Shown here one piece after another: positions 9,038-18,049 of a DNA stretch of 64,000 nt (the stretch's first letter is position 1; the number at the start of each line of letters is the position of its first letter). The translations under genes and the position numbers were made by a program. Source of the DNA: Agriotes lineatus (Eukaryota > Arthropoda > Insecta > Coleoptera > Elateridae); NCBI GenBank assembly GCA_940337035.1, contig CALNHX010005283.1, forward strand, positions 45,895 through 109,894. The letters run 5' to 3'. The notes under the pieces were generated by a model that saw only the letters and a list, made by a program, of their open reading frames with translations, was not told where the DNA came from and ran no database searches.

Positions 9038-9691
9038 TTGACAATAAACCTTAAAGAAACCATAGTTAGCGAACTCCACAAACCAGCACGAAAAAATTTC
9101 AAGAGAAGGCGCGTTATCTTAAAAGGTTTGAACGATTTATATCAAGCGGATTTGGTAGAAATGATTCCTTATGCAAAAGTCAATAAGGGCTTACGTTACA
9201 TTCTGGTAGTGATTAATGCTTTCTCAATGTATGTATGGTCCTATCTCGTAAAACGTAAAACAGGAAAGGATGTAACAGCCGCCATGGGTAAAGTGTTGAG
9301 GAGTGTAAAGGTGTCAGCGCAAAACTTGCAAACGGATTTGGGGAAAGAGTTTTACAACACCGATTTTCAACGATTAATACGACAGGACAACATCAATCAC
9401 TACAGCACGTATTCTAGTATGAAGAGCAGCACAGTGGAGAGATGCAACCGCACCCTGAAGAACATGATGTGGAAGCAGTTCAGCCTGCAAGGGTCCTACA
9501 AATGGTTGGATATCCTACCCAAGATCGTAGCAAAGTATAGCACAACCAAGCATCGCACAATAGGAATGAAACCTGGCGAAGTGAACTTAAAGAATTCGAA
9601 ACTTCTGTTAAACACGGTGTACAGTCACACAGGTCTGCGCAAGTGTTTTGCGCAGGTTTGTCGGGAAATTCAAATTCTGCCCAGGTTTTAG
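9038..9691 (+). pseudogene. Retroviral-type (rve) integrase of the Polinton-like element, C-terminally truncated
   Basis: Inserts the element into the host genome. The core reads YQADLVEMIPYAKVNKGLRY (first Asp), NLQTDLGKEFYN (second Asp) and SSTVERCNRTLKNMMW (Glu), with 33 residues between the second Asp and the Glu. KYSTTKHRTIGMKPGEV follows. The frame has no ATG near its start (TTG at 9038; the first ATG is inside the core) and lacks the zinc-binding N-terminus. After NTVYSH it runs into a minisatellite, so the C-terminal half with any chromodomain is missing. The break lies about 130 bp from the start of the large inverted repeat. Confidence 0.85.
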
Positions 9692-9760
9692 CGGTAAATT
9701 TAAATTCTGCGTAGGTTTTGGCGGGAAATTCAAATTATGATCAGGTTTTTGGCGGGAAAT
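9655..9760. repeat. Minisatellite, about 31-bp unit, 3-4 copies
   Basis: The unit resembles CGGGAAATTCAAATTCTGC followed by an AGGTTTTGG-type segment. It sits exactly between the truncated integrase and the left end of the large inverted repeat, and may be the subterminal repeat of one of them. Confidence 0.65.
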
Positions 9761-10030
9761 CTGGGAATGTGCAAGGTTGCTAATAAATGTATGCTTAAGA
9801 AGTTTTACAGACACTGTTTGTAAGCATCGAATGTAAATATTTCGTGTTTTTTCCAGTACTTTAAAAAATACATAAAGGTTAGAAATTGGGCGATAGTTAT
9901 TTATTTTGCTTTTGTTGTTGAATTTATGTGCAGAATGACAGCATCCCTCACTTTAGCAATAAGCAAGTTTCTAAAGAAATATTATTATGCTGTAGAGATT
10001 TACAGATTACAGTTCGGAGTGTAAACTGAG

Positions 10031-11013
10031 TAGTGATGGGCTTATTCGAATGAAAAATCACCGGTTATCCGGTTATTGAAATAACCTATGTAACTCGGTT
10101 TTCGTTCCAAGTATTCGAATGAAAAATAACCTCATGCTGATACGTACTATGCTTTGAATATAAAACCTCTATTCAAAGGTACTACGTGCCACATCTCAGC
10201 GACCTACGCAGTGCTCAAAATTCTGTAAATATAAATACGTCATAACCTCATAACTCATAAACAAAGCAGGTTGTACTAAAAACACCATTTGGTTATCGCG
10301 TACCTACCTCCTATCATAAAAAATATCAAATTCTGGGGACCTAAAACCTGAACGCCTAAAAACTGCAAACGCATCAGCTATAAAACAATTTTTTATTTGC
10401 TTACATCTCCAAAGGTTCAAAACAAGAGGCGCCTTTAACTCGCCCGATCGATAAAGATAAACGTTTTACGACTGTTTTTATTGCGATTAGCAAGCATTCC
10501 CGCATATTTCTTTCTTTCTACACTTCTTAATAAATACCTCTTAATTTCCAATACATAACACATAATGTACGGTCGGCGCCTTAGAAATCGGGCACTACAC
10601 ACTATTATGATATATTTTGCATGTATTTTTTAAGTGTATAAACTGGGTTTTTACAGTTATTATGATTTTAATTGTTACGTCAGATTGTTTATTGTTTGTC
10701 AATTATGAAATACCATCTCACATTAATGAAGTAACCGGAGCAAGAATACTCCAAAGAGTAGAAGAACATATTACGTGTTCCGATTTCTAAGGCGCCGACC
10801 GTACATATTATGTTTTGGTTCCTCTGCTATCTGCAAGTTACGATGTCGATGCAGATGACGGTGAACCGCCAACTGGCAAACCGGCTGACTTAATCGAAAC
10901 GAATCGAGAGCAAAAATTTATTCGAATGATTATTCAAATAATCATTCGGTTATTAATATCATTCGAATGCAAATAATTCGGTTATGAAAATTGTCCGGTT
11001 ATGCCCATCACTA
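10031..11013. mobile_element. Non-autonomous hAT-type element with perfect 8-bp target duplication
   Basis: TAGTGATGGGC at 10031 is inverted at 11003-11013. The flanks are AAACTGAG at 10023-10030 and 11014-11021. The right arm of the surrounding inverted repeat keeps the empty site (AACTCAGTTTACACTCC near 14890). Subterminal ATTCGAA/TTCGAAT and CCGGTTAT words repeat at both ends. No transposase frame. A smaller MITE is nested inside. Confidence 0.9.
10567..10804. mobile_element. Palindromic MITE nested inside the hAT-type element
   Basis: TGTACGGTCGGCGCCTTAG at the left is inverted at the right end, and matching continues a further few bases. A TA at each end fits a Tc1/mariner-type MITE. 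It makes a third level of nesting: MITE in hAT in inverted repeat. Confidence 0.75.
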
Positions 11014-11140
11014 AAACTGAGTTAAAAATGTTGGATATTTCTATACCACTATTAGCAACAGCACCATTTAATTGCATATTGTTTTCTTTTACGTAAGACC
11101 CAAATTTTATATTCGATTGTTTTAATATAGTTTCGAAAGT

Positions 11141-11442
11141 ACTGCTTAGATAGGTAGACAGGTAGACAGATAGACAGCTAGACAGATAGACAGGTAGACA
11201 GGTAGACAGGTAGACAGCTAGACAGGTAGGCAGGTAGACAGGTAGACAGGTAGACAGGTAAACAGGTAGACAGGTAGACAGGTAGAGAGCTAGACAAGTA
11301 GATAGGTAAACAGGTAGACAGCTAGACAGGTAAACAGGTAGACAGGTAGAGAGCTAGACAAGTAGACAGGTAGACAAGTAGACAGGTAGACAGGCAGGCA
11401 CGCAAGCAGGCAGGCACGCAAGCAGGCAGGCAGATAGACATA
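11141..11442. repeat. Tetranucleotide-type array (TAGACAGG)n in the left arm
   Basis: About 300 bp of TAGACAGG/TAGACAGC variants grading into AGGCAGGCACGCA. The inverted counterpart is at 14490-14766 in the right arm, so the array predates or belongs to the arms. Confidence 0.85.
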
Positions 11443-11682
11443 CTATTAACGGAGTAAGAAGAGGGAAGTTGTAAATACTGGAACAAATCTTAATTTAGCG
11501 CTTTCAAAATTATTACTACAGAACATGAGGGGATTAATGGCCTCCATTATTAGTGTGTGAGATTTACAACGATGAATAAATAGACCACTGGTCAACCTGA
11601 CATGTTCCTGTAACGGGTTTATGGGCACGACGGTGTAATAAAACGACAATTGTAAATATAATTTTATTTTATTTGTCTAATG

Positions 11683-11920
11683 TACAGTCGTGTGCAAATA
11701 AATCTGGGACAGTATTTTTTTCACATGCAGATTCAGTTAAGAATTTGAAGAATATTTCTATGGATTTCCTCTTATCAGAGAGAGTTACGGGTTTCAGTAC
11801 CTGTTAAAGTTTAATGTAACTCTTTCTGATAGCAGGAAATCCATGGAGATATTCTTCAATTCTTAACTGAATCTGCATGTGAAAAAAACACTGTCCCAGA
11901 TTTATTTGCACACGACTGTA
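11683..11920. mobile_element. Palindromic Tc1/mariner-type MITE in the left arm
   Basis: The ends TACAGTCGTGTGCAAATAAA and its inverse surround a nearly perfect fold-back. The right arm preserves the uninserted sequence (AATGTACATG near 14312) with a single TA, so insertion with TA duplication is directly visible. Confidence 0.9.
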
Positions 11921-11940
11921 CATGTATAAAATTATTACAT

Positions 11941-12076
11941 AGTATATTATGATACGAGTTTTATAAGAAGCATTTTGTAGCACGCACGGATTTAGGGTAC
12001 GACGAGCGAAGCGAGGAGTGCCCTAAAGGAGTAAGTGCTACAAAATGCCTTATAAACGAGGTATCATACAGTATTT
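11941..12076. repeat. Modular hairpin A
   Basis: GATAC...GTATC, TTTATAAG...CTTATAAA, GCATTTTGTAGCAC...GTGCTACAAAATGC and TTTAGGG...CCCTAAA form successive stems. CGAG lies at the first internal loop on both sides, and the terminal loop is CGACGAGCGAAGCGAGGAG. Confidence 0.7.
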
Positions 12077-12189
12077 TATCTACTTTGCCACTTTTTTAAG
12101 CAAAAAATGAAAATTTTTAGTATTTTTATTATAGCATCGCTTTGTGTCTATTACGATACGCGTTTGCCTCAGTACGAACGCAAAGTAGA

Positions 12190-12325
12190 TAATAGTATAT
12201 TATACATCAAGGTAGCGAAGCGCAGTATTATAACCTGAGCGCATATTAGATACTGAGCGCGCAGCGCGAAGTATCTAAAGCGCGAAGGTTATAAGACGAT
12301 TCGCTACCGTGGTGTATATACTATT
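12190..12325. repeat. Modular hairpin B
   Basis: ATACATCAAGGTAGCGAA pairs with TTCGCTACCGTGGTGTAT, TTATAACC with GGTTATAA, and TTAGATACT with AGTATCTAA. Internal loops are GAGCG/GCGAA-rich and the terminal loop is GAGCGCGCAGCGCGA. The borders are TAGTATATTA and TATACTATTTTTT. Confidence 0.7.
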
Positions 12326-12678
12326 TTTTGCACTACCAAACGGCTTAATACTTAAATTCCCAACAAATTTCGAAAATATTTTAACTGTCAACCTGACAAT
12401 ACAGCTCTTTAAAACGTCAAAATTATAATAGTCATATTTGGTAACTTAGCAATTTATCAGTTACCACGGTAAAAATTGTATATTTTACTTTCTCTCCCTT
12501 GGTGGAGAAAATCAACTTCACGACCTAAAGATAGACCAATAACGGTGCGTTCTGAGACTACTAGTCCAAAAAATATATTATGCACCAGTCAATTATTGTG
12601 GTAGAGGTGTTGTTGTCATCTCTGTCTGGGGTGTCACGAGATCCTCGTCCTGTTTCCGACATCGTCGAACTGACTTTA

Positions 12679-12880
12679 TTCAATTATTCCTGCTTCTTTT
12701 AACTCTTCTATTATACTAACAATTTAATTTATATGATTTGACTAACTCGTTCGGATCATCCCAGTAAACATAATCCAACGGTTTATTGCTAACTTGTTTA
12801 TACATTTTCTGCATACCTTTACCAGTACGTTTTTTAGTCCTTAATGATATCGATGATGGAGAGGGTGATGATGACAGGTC
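12679..12880 (-). pseudogene. C-terminal fragment of the conserved unknown Polinton-like protein (second copy)
   Basis: The minus strand reads LRTKKRTGKGMQKM, then PLDYVYWDDPNELV, a deletion, then SIIEELKEAGIIE and a stop. This matches the end of the gene at 6820-8596 (YVPWKDPNSLV and NEIVRITEALRDAKII) in order and spacing, allowing for the deletion. It lies in the left arm of the inverted repeat, and the right arm carries the same terminus. Confidence 0.65.
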
Positions 12881-12965
12881 AGATTTTATAAATTTCTTTT
12901 ATTTCGCTTGGTTGAAACCTGCCTTCTGCCCATTTTTATCAAAATTTCTATGTGCCGCATTTGTT

Positions 12966-12986
12966 CTGTCTGTTCTGTCTGTCTGC

Positions 12987-13020
<34 letters not shown>

Positions 13021-13092
13021 TTCTGCCTGTCTGTTTGTCTGTCTAACTGTCTGCCTGCCTGTCTAACTGTCTGTCTGTCTGTCTGTCTGTCA
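12966..13092. repeat. (TCTG)n microsatellite
   Basis: About 125 bp of TCTG with TCTAACTG, CTGCCTG and TTTG variants, in the single-copy middle of the inverted repeat. The long Cys/Leu/Ser frames over it are artefacts of the repeat. Confidence 0.9.
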
Positions 13093-13305
13093 ATTTTACC
13101 AATTACACATTCTCATACAGTGGCATCAAACTCTAAGTCACCATGGGAGCTAACACAACTGCAGACATAAATGCCCACAATTTACAGAATCATACGTTTG
13201 AAATGTTTGACTCACCCCAATCCCAGCCACGTCTTCTTCAAATCATATAAATAAGAAAGAGATGGGGATTCTTAACACCATTTATTGCACAGATTGCGAG
13301 CAATA

Positions 13306-13476
13306 ATGAAAAAGGGAGTGAGAGAGATGCCTGTACCAGTTAAGTATAAGTGTCCAAAATGTAAAGGGGAAACTGATCAAGAAGAACGAAAATGTATTGC
13401 TTGCACATTGTACGAACATATGAAAGAAAACAGTGGTGGTAAACATTATCCTCAATCATATTTCAGACAATTTTAG
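13306..13476 (+). CDS. Small zinc-ribbon-like protein, hypothetical
   Basis: 56 codons from the ATG at 13306. Two CxxC pairs (CPKCKGETDQEERKCIAC) could bind one zinc ion, followed by a charged helix and HYPQSYFRQF. It is unbroken and follows a satellite tract. In the same middle region other short Cys/His-rich frames occur. It could be a truncated accessory protein of the element. Family not recognised. Confidence 0.4.
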   Translation: MKKGVREMPVPVKYKCPKCKGETDQEERKCIACTLYEHMKENSGGKHYPQSYFRQF

Positions 13477-13599
13477 TGAATAACTGAACTCAGCGTGGTA
13501 ATATCCCTCACCATTATTGTTTAATTTTTTATTTGAGACAAATTTGGGGTAGTGACGGGGGGTAGTGGTGGTGGCGGTGTTCCAGTTCAGGCTTTTGGT

Positions 13600-13970
13600 C
13601 ACCTCTTTGGAAGAAAAATATTACGAGAAGTATTTCTATGAATTTTCAAAGTTATTTCCATGGTTTGGTTGCGATCGTATGAATATCACCGTTATGCTAG
13701 ATGGACATCTGGAGTTGCATATCAAACTGTCAGAAAGGGCGTAGTTTCTGTTTGTTATGTAGAAATTGTAGGCAGTGGCTTGCACGAGGAGGGCATAAAC
13801 ATTTAAATCATTGTCTATCGAATAAATCGTAGCAGTCTGATTGTAACATGGAAGCCATCACTTCTTTAGAAAAATATTACGAGAAGTATTTCTATGAATT
13901 TTCAAAGTTATTTCCATGGTTTGGTTGCAATCGTATGGATATCACCATTACGCTAGATGGACATCCGGAC
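13600..13970 (+). repeat. Tandem-like duplication of a short coding-looking segment
   Basis: About 112 bp at 13600-13713 recur at 13856-13970 with few differences. Both read EKYYEKYFYEFSKLFPWFG on the + strand, followed by C(N/D)RM(N/D)IT and then LDGH. Between them, another frame gives FCLLCRNCRQWLARGG and HLNHC, a possible Cys/His zinc motif. The second copy has an ATG at 13848 in a frame of about 55 codons. Function unknown. Confidence 0.5.
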
Positions 13971-14144
13971 TTTAAAAGAGCCCATCGAGGAGCATTTAAA
14001 AATTTTGAGATTACAACTTAAATGTGTGAAGAAAATCGTATATGATTTATGGTGATGTCCGCCTGCTCATCTGTTAAATGTTTGTATTATGAGCCAACTG
14101 TCTGCGTCATACTATGAATATCGAATTCAATTCATGAAATTGTT

Positions 14145-14200
14145 AGTATAATAGAAGAGTTAAAAGAATGGCAGGAATAATTGAATAAAGCCAGTTCGAC
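14145..14200 (+). pseudogene. C-terminal scrap of the unknown Polinton-like protein in the right arm
   Basis: The + strand reads NSIHEIVSIIEELKE, then a one-base insertion, then AGIIE and a stop. It is the inverted partner of the left-arm fragment at 12679-12720 and keeps the HEIV part that the left arm has lost. Confidence 0.6.
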
Positions 14201-14489
14201 AATGTCGGAAACAGCACGAGGAGATCGTGACACCCCAGACAGAGATGACAACAATACCTCTACCACAATAATTGACTGACGCATAATATATTTGTAATAA
14301 TTTTATACATGTACATTAGACAAATAAAATACAATTATATTTACAATTGTCGTTTTATTACATCGTCGTGCCCATAAACCCGTTACAGGAACATGTCAGG
14401 TTGACTAGTGGTATATTTATTCATCGTTGCAATGGTAATGGAGGCCATTGATCCCCAACTTCCCTCTTCTTACTTCGTTAATAGTATGT

Positions 14490-14766
14490 CTGTCTGCCTG
14501 CCTGCCTGCCTGTCTACCTGCCTGCCTGCCTGTCTACCTGACTACCTGTCTACTTTCTAGCTCTCTACCTGTCTACCTGTCTAGCTGTCTACCTGTTTAC
14601 CTGTCTAGCTGTCTACCTGTTTACCTGTCTACCTGTCTAGCTCTCTACCTGTCTACCTGTCTAGTTGTCTAGCTGTCTACCTGTCTACCTGTCTAGCTGT
14701 CTACCTGTCTACCTGTCTACCTATCTAGCTGTCTACCTGTCTAGCTGCCTACCTGTCTACCTGTCT
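14490..14766. repeat. (CCTGTCTA)n array in the right arm
   Basis: Inverted counterpart of the array at 11141-11442. Frames rich in Cys/Leu/Pro/Ser over this tract are artefacts. Confidence 0.85.
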
Positions 14767-15183
14767 AAGCAGTGCTTTCGAACCTATATTAAAATAATCG
14801 AATCTAAAATTTGGCTCTTACGTAAAAGAAAACAATATGCAATTAAATGGTACTGTTGCTAATAGGGGTATAGAAATATCCAACATTTTTAACTCAGTTT
14901 ACACTCCTAACTGTAACCTGTAAATCTCTACAGCATAATAATATTTCTTTAGGAACTTGCTTATTGCTAAAGTGAGGGATGCTGTCCTTCTGCACATAAA
15001 TCCAACAGCAAAAGCAAAATAAATAACTATCGCCCAATTTCTAAACTTTGTGTATTTAATAAAGTACTGGAAAAAACACGTAATATTTACATTCGGTGCT
15101 TACAAACAGTGTCTGTAAATTTTCAGTCAATTTTAAGCAAACTTCTTAACCATACTTTTATTAGCAACCTTGCACATTCCCAG

Positions 15184-16208
15184 ACGCTCACATCCACAAC
15201 TCTCGGCAGGTCTGACATCTGGCGATACGCAAATATAGCCTCTATTAGCACCTGCAGCACTGATAAAAGAGATGATAGGATAACTTATAAAAACTGAAAG
15301 ATGCTGGGTGGCTAAAAAATATGATCAACATACGATTCTTTCATCGCTCCGTTTTGTATTATAAAATTCTGCTATTTAAAACTACCAGTTTGGCTTGCGG
15401 ATGTCTTATACTGCAAAAAAACTTAACTTTTATGTCTTGCTGTATTATTGTATTTATAAACCTCGGGTTTTTAAAATAAGGCGCTAACACACAAGAAGTA
15501 AATAAATTGCTGCATCACCAACGAAAGTGAGATTAGTCTTACAGGCAATGCGCCTTCACTAATATATCAAATAGAGATTTTTCAAATTGAAATAAAGAAT
15601 GATTATCGCAAAAAGATTTGATTATTAATAACCGGCAAAGAGCAATCGATTTATTAAAAAAAATTCAAATAAATTTGCTCAAAGTTGAGTGTAAACGAAA
15701 AGTTTTAAATTCTTCAAATACAAATAATTCAGTTGTTTTGGAGACTAATCAGAATAAAAAATGTAGTTAAAACATATAGTGCCGTGGCTAAAACTCAAAC
15801 GCTGCTACAATCCAGTTGTAAGCAAATACGAGCAAAATGTAGATTCAATACTTGATCCAAAAACCTGGCCTGTAGGGCTTTTAGTTTTTTCGTGGAAACC
15901 TGACACAGTCAACCTAACAACTTAAAGATTTTTAAAATTCTTCATGTCAATACTTATAAAACCGGTTACAGGAACATGTAAGGTTGGCCAGTGATGTAGA
16001 ATATATATTTGTAATAATTTTACTTGTGTGCATTATAATAATCTCCAATAGTATAATTATATATATTGTTGTCACCAATATTGTGCCTTAGCGGAAATTC
16101 AAGAAAATTTTTTCGTTAAACATGTAAACGGACCTGATTTCTTACAAGTATATTTACAATTGTTGTTTTATTACACCGTTGCGCTTATAAAATCGGTTAC
16201 AGGAACAT
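15184..16208. other. No recognisable gene; degenerate element sequence
   Basis: The sequence after the right arm (CCCAGACG, then CTCACATCC) is similar to 17970-17995. A + strand stretch near 15610-15770 is protein-like (INNRQRAIDLLKKIQINLL) but short and unassigned. At 15960-16000 and 16020-16200 there are weak copies of the arm subterminal sequence (TTACAGGAACATG, TTTACAATTGTYGTTTTATTAC). Confidence 0.4.
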
Positions 16209-16263
16209 GCCAGGTTGGCCGAGCGGTCTAAGGGGAGCGTGGGTTCGAACCCCACACCTGGCA
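16209..16263 (+). ncRNA. Minimal tRNA-like unit lacking an anticodon arm (Leu/Ser-type D arm)
   Basis: GCCAGGT at 16209 pairs perfectly with ACCTGGC at 16256-16262. The A box TGGCCGAGCGGTCTAAGG is followed almost directly by the T arm GTGGG-TTCGAAC-CCCAC, a perfect 5-bp stem with a consensus B box. TTTTT at 16268-16272 fits a pol III stop. The anticodon and variable arms are absent, giving 55 nt. The preceding bases (TTACAGGAACATG) are those found beside the TCAGGTTGACCAGTGGTC sequence in both inverted-repeat arms. It may be a deleted tRNA gene or an element-encoded pol III RNA. Confidence 0.55.
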
Positions 16264-16267
16264 ATTC

Positions 16268-16272
16268 TTTTT
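16268..16272 (+). terminator. Pol III-type T run
   Basis: TTTTT begins five bases after the end of the tRNA-like unit. Confidence 0.4.
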
Positions 16273-16329
16273 GTTTGTCTAACAGGCAACAGTATTTGCC
16301 AAAATTTATTTTAAGATAATTTTGAAGAT

Positions 16330-16456
16330 ACATTCAGCAAAAATTTTCCAAACAAAAACTCCATTCAATTAGTTTTAGCAGTCGTGCAGATTTTCAAACA
16401 ATGGCTCCATTGTTCAATTTTTATCAGCCTTGCACATTTTTCATACAAGTCTCTGA
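16330..16456. repeat. Subterminal direct repeat, copy 1
   Basis: CAGCAAAAATTTTCCAAACA, then CCATTCAATT, GCAGATTTTC, CATTGTTCAATTTTTA, TTGCACATTTTTCATACAAG. The same order of words recurs at 17655-17773 and, partly, at 17815-17965. Copies 1 and 2 bracket the polymerase fragment. Confidence 0.65.
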
Positions 16457-17564
16457 TTTCTAAGCAATCTAGATAAATTTTTTATCCAGCAGAAATAAAA
16501 CTGCCTCACACCGTTGGATATCATTAATAAATGTATAGCATCTTTAATTTGAGTATTTTTACTAATATATATGGGGCAGTACTGCATTTTTACCAAATTT
16601 GTTTTTTTTTCTAGCGTATATACATTTATACGTAAATCATTCATTGTTTCAAATTTTGATATATCTTTTAATTTTATTGGAAATTCTAGTCCCGAGTACT
16701 TTAAAACTCTACTGAAATGTGGATATGAAGATATTCTAGCGGAATTCCCATTTGCAGGATGTAGTGCTGACACTACTGACCACAAAAAACAATATTCATC
16801 ATCATTTTTACGTTAATAACAGTCTGTTTATTTTTAATATCTTGAGGTAACTCAATATATCTACCTACTGTTAATGGCGTGTAATGAGTTAAATTTACTT
16901 TTAAATACAATATCTCGAGCAAACTCCAACCTAAATCACGTTCTTGAAAATCTTCTAATTTTTCCAACAGCTTATTCTCTACATTAGTCTCATACCACTG
17001 TTTTAAATTAGTACCAGAATCATTTTTTCATTTTTAGTAGCAAACGTTTTTAAATCTATCTCGCCACTACTAGGTTTTATAAAATATGCGCTAAATATTA
17101 CATTAGCTTTAAGCATTAAGTTATTTTTAATAATTTGTTTTAGTTTTATTGAAAAACTTCCGTATGCTTTTGAAATAAATTCTTGAGGTTCCTTGTAACC
17201 TAAATTTACAATCATACCTGTTCTTATGCGACTATTAAAACACGATTCTACATCTTCCCATACTAACTTGTTCTTTTGCTGCTGGCCACTCCCTACACCC
17301 GCTCCCTTTTTTGCTAATTTAGCATTTAATTTTTTTTAATAATTGTCGTTGCCCCTTTAATAAACTTAAATTTGCTTCTAGCCTGAATGGATTTTCATTT
17401 TTAAAACTATGCTTACGGATAAATCGACTAACAATTAAAATGGATTTATTTACATGTTTAATCCATTTGTCAGCCTCATCACTATATTTTACAATCCCTA
17501 TCGCGTCTCTGATTGTTTTTATTAAATTCGAACTTAATTCGGTAACACTATCTATTGCAGACAT
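16441..17564 (-). pseudogene. N-terminal part of a Polinton-type polymerase (PolB) protein, frameshifted and truncated
   Basis: The ATG is at 17564. The frames give, in order, IKTIRDAIGIVKYSDEADKW, WEDVESCFNSRIRTGMIVNL, SKAYGSFSIKLKQIIKNN, DLKTFATKNE, EDFQERDLGWSLLEILYLKV, IELPQDIKNKQTVINVK, ISSYPHFSRVLKY and FCWIKNLSRLLRNQ. I recognise this order as the region N-terminal to the zinc-finger and DNA polymerase B domains of insect Polinton-like proteins. The exonuclease and polymerase domains are absent. There are at least three frame changes. The fragment is bracketed by direct repeats, so the rest was probably lost by recombination or a later insertion. Confidence 0.75.
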
Positions 17565-17654
17565 GTTCGCGCGAGTGCAGTTGTAATACTAACTCTTGCA
17601 GACAGCCGGGCCGGTCTATTTATTCATCGCCGCAACTGATATGAGGTCATTAAC

Positions 17655-17773
17655 TGCATCAGCAAAAATGTCCAAACAAAGAGTCCATTCAATTTAGCAG
17701 TTGTGCAGATTTTGCGAACAACGACTTCATTGTTCAATTTTTACCAACCTTGCACCTTTTTCATACAAGTCTG
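17655..17773. repeat. Subterminal direct repeat, copy 2
   Basis: Same word order as 16330-16456. It is preceded by GGTCTATTTATTCATCG and a GAGGTCATTAACTGCATCAG segment, both also found in the arms of the large inverted repeat (11500-11640, 14400-14455). Confidence 0.65.
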
Positions 17774-17814
17774 GAGAGGTTTGAAGCTCCAAACAATAAC
17801 ATTCGGTTTATCTG

Positions 17815-17965
17815 ATAATGGAGGCCATTAACTACATCAGCAAAATTCCCCAGACAACAATTACTTCACTGTTAAATTATTTTTTAGCGGTTGTGCAGAT
17901 TTCTCAAACAATGAGCGTCATTGTTCAATTGGTAGATAATAACATCCGGCACCTGCAAGTCTCAA
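17815..17965. repeat. Subterminal direct repeat, copy 3
   Basis: AATGGAGGCCATTAACTACA, then CAGCAAAATTCC and GTTGTGCAGATTTCTC, CATTGTTCAATTGG. A weaker copy of the two above. Confidence 0.55.
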
Positions 17966-18049
17966 CAAGTTTGCATTCCCAGACGATGACTCACATCCTG
18001 TTGATCCTGGGAAATATTTTGATAAGCGTAGGAATAAAATTAGACATTT

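Larger units (their letters stand above)
11940..12570. mobile_element. Insertion in the left arm carrying two modular hairpins
   Basis: Absent from the right arm, where ATTACAAATATATTATGCG is continuous near 14290. Two imperfect hairpins lie at 11941-12076 and 12190-12325, each with AT-rich borders (AGTATATTAT on the left, TATTTT on the right). The remaining 240 bp hold short A/T-rich inverted words and no frame. Exact ends are uncertain. Confidence 0.6.
9761..15183. mobile_element. Large inverted-repeat structure derived from a Polinton-like family
   Basis: The left end (CTGGGAATGTGCAAGGTTGC at 9761) matches the reverse complement of the right end (15164-15183). Outer arms 9761-12745 (left) and 14145-15183 (right) are homologous throughout, apart from three later insertions in the left arm. 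Both arms carry a TAGACAGG/CCTGTCTA array and a remnant of the C-terminus of the same unknown gene found at 6820-8596. The single-copy middle (12746-14144) has only small frames. The arms may be long terminal inverted repeats, or an inverted duplication of one end of a Polinton-like element. Confidence 0.75.

Noticed and set aside
12786..13170. Long open frames rich in Cys, Leu, Ser and Val
   Set aside because: They read through the (TCTG)n microsatellite and are repeat artefacts.
14448..14800. Open frames rich in Cys/Leu/Pro/Tyr
   Set aside because: Artefacts of the CCTGTCTA array.
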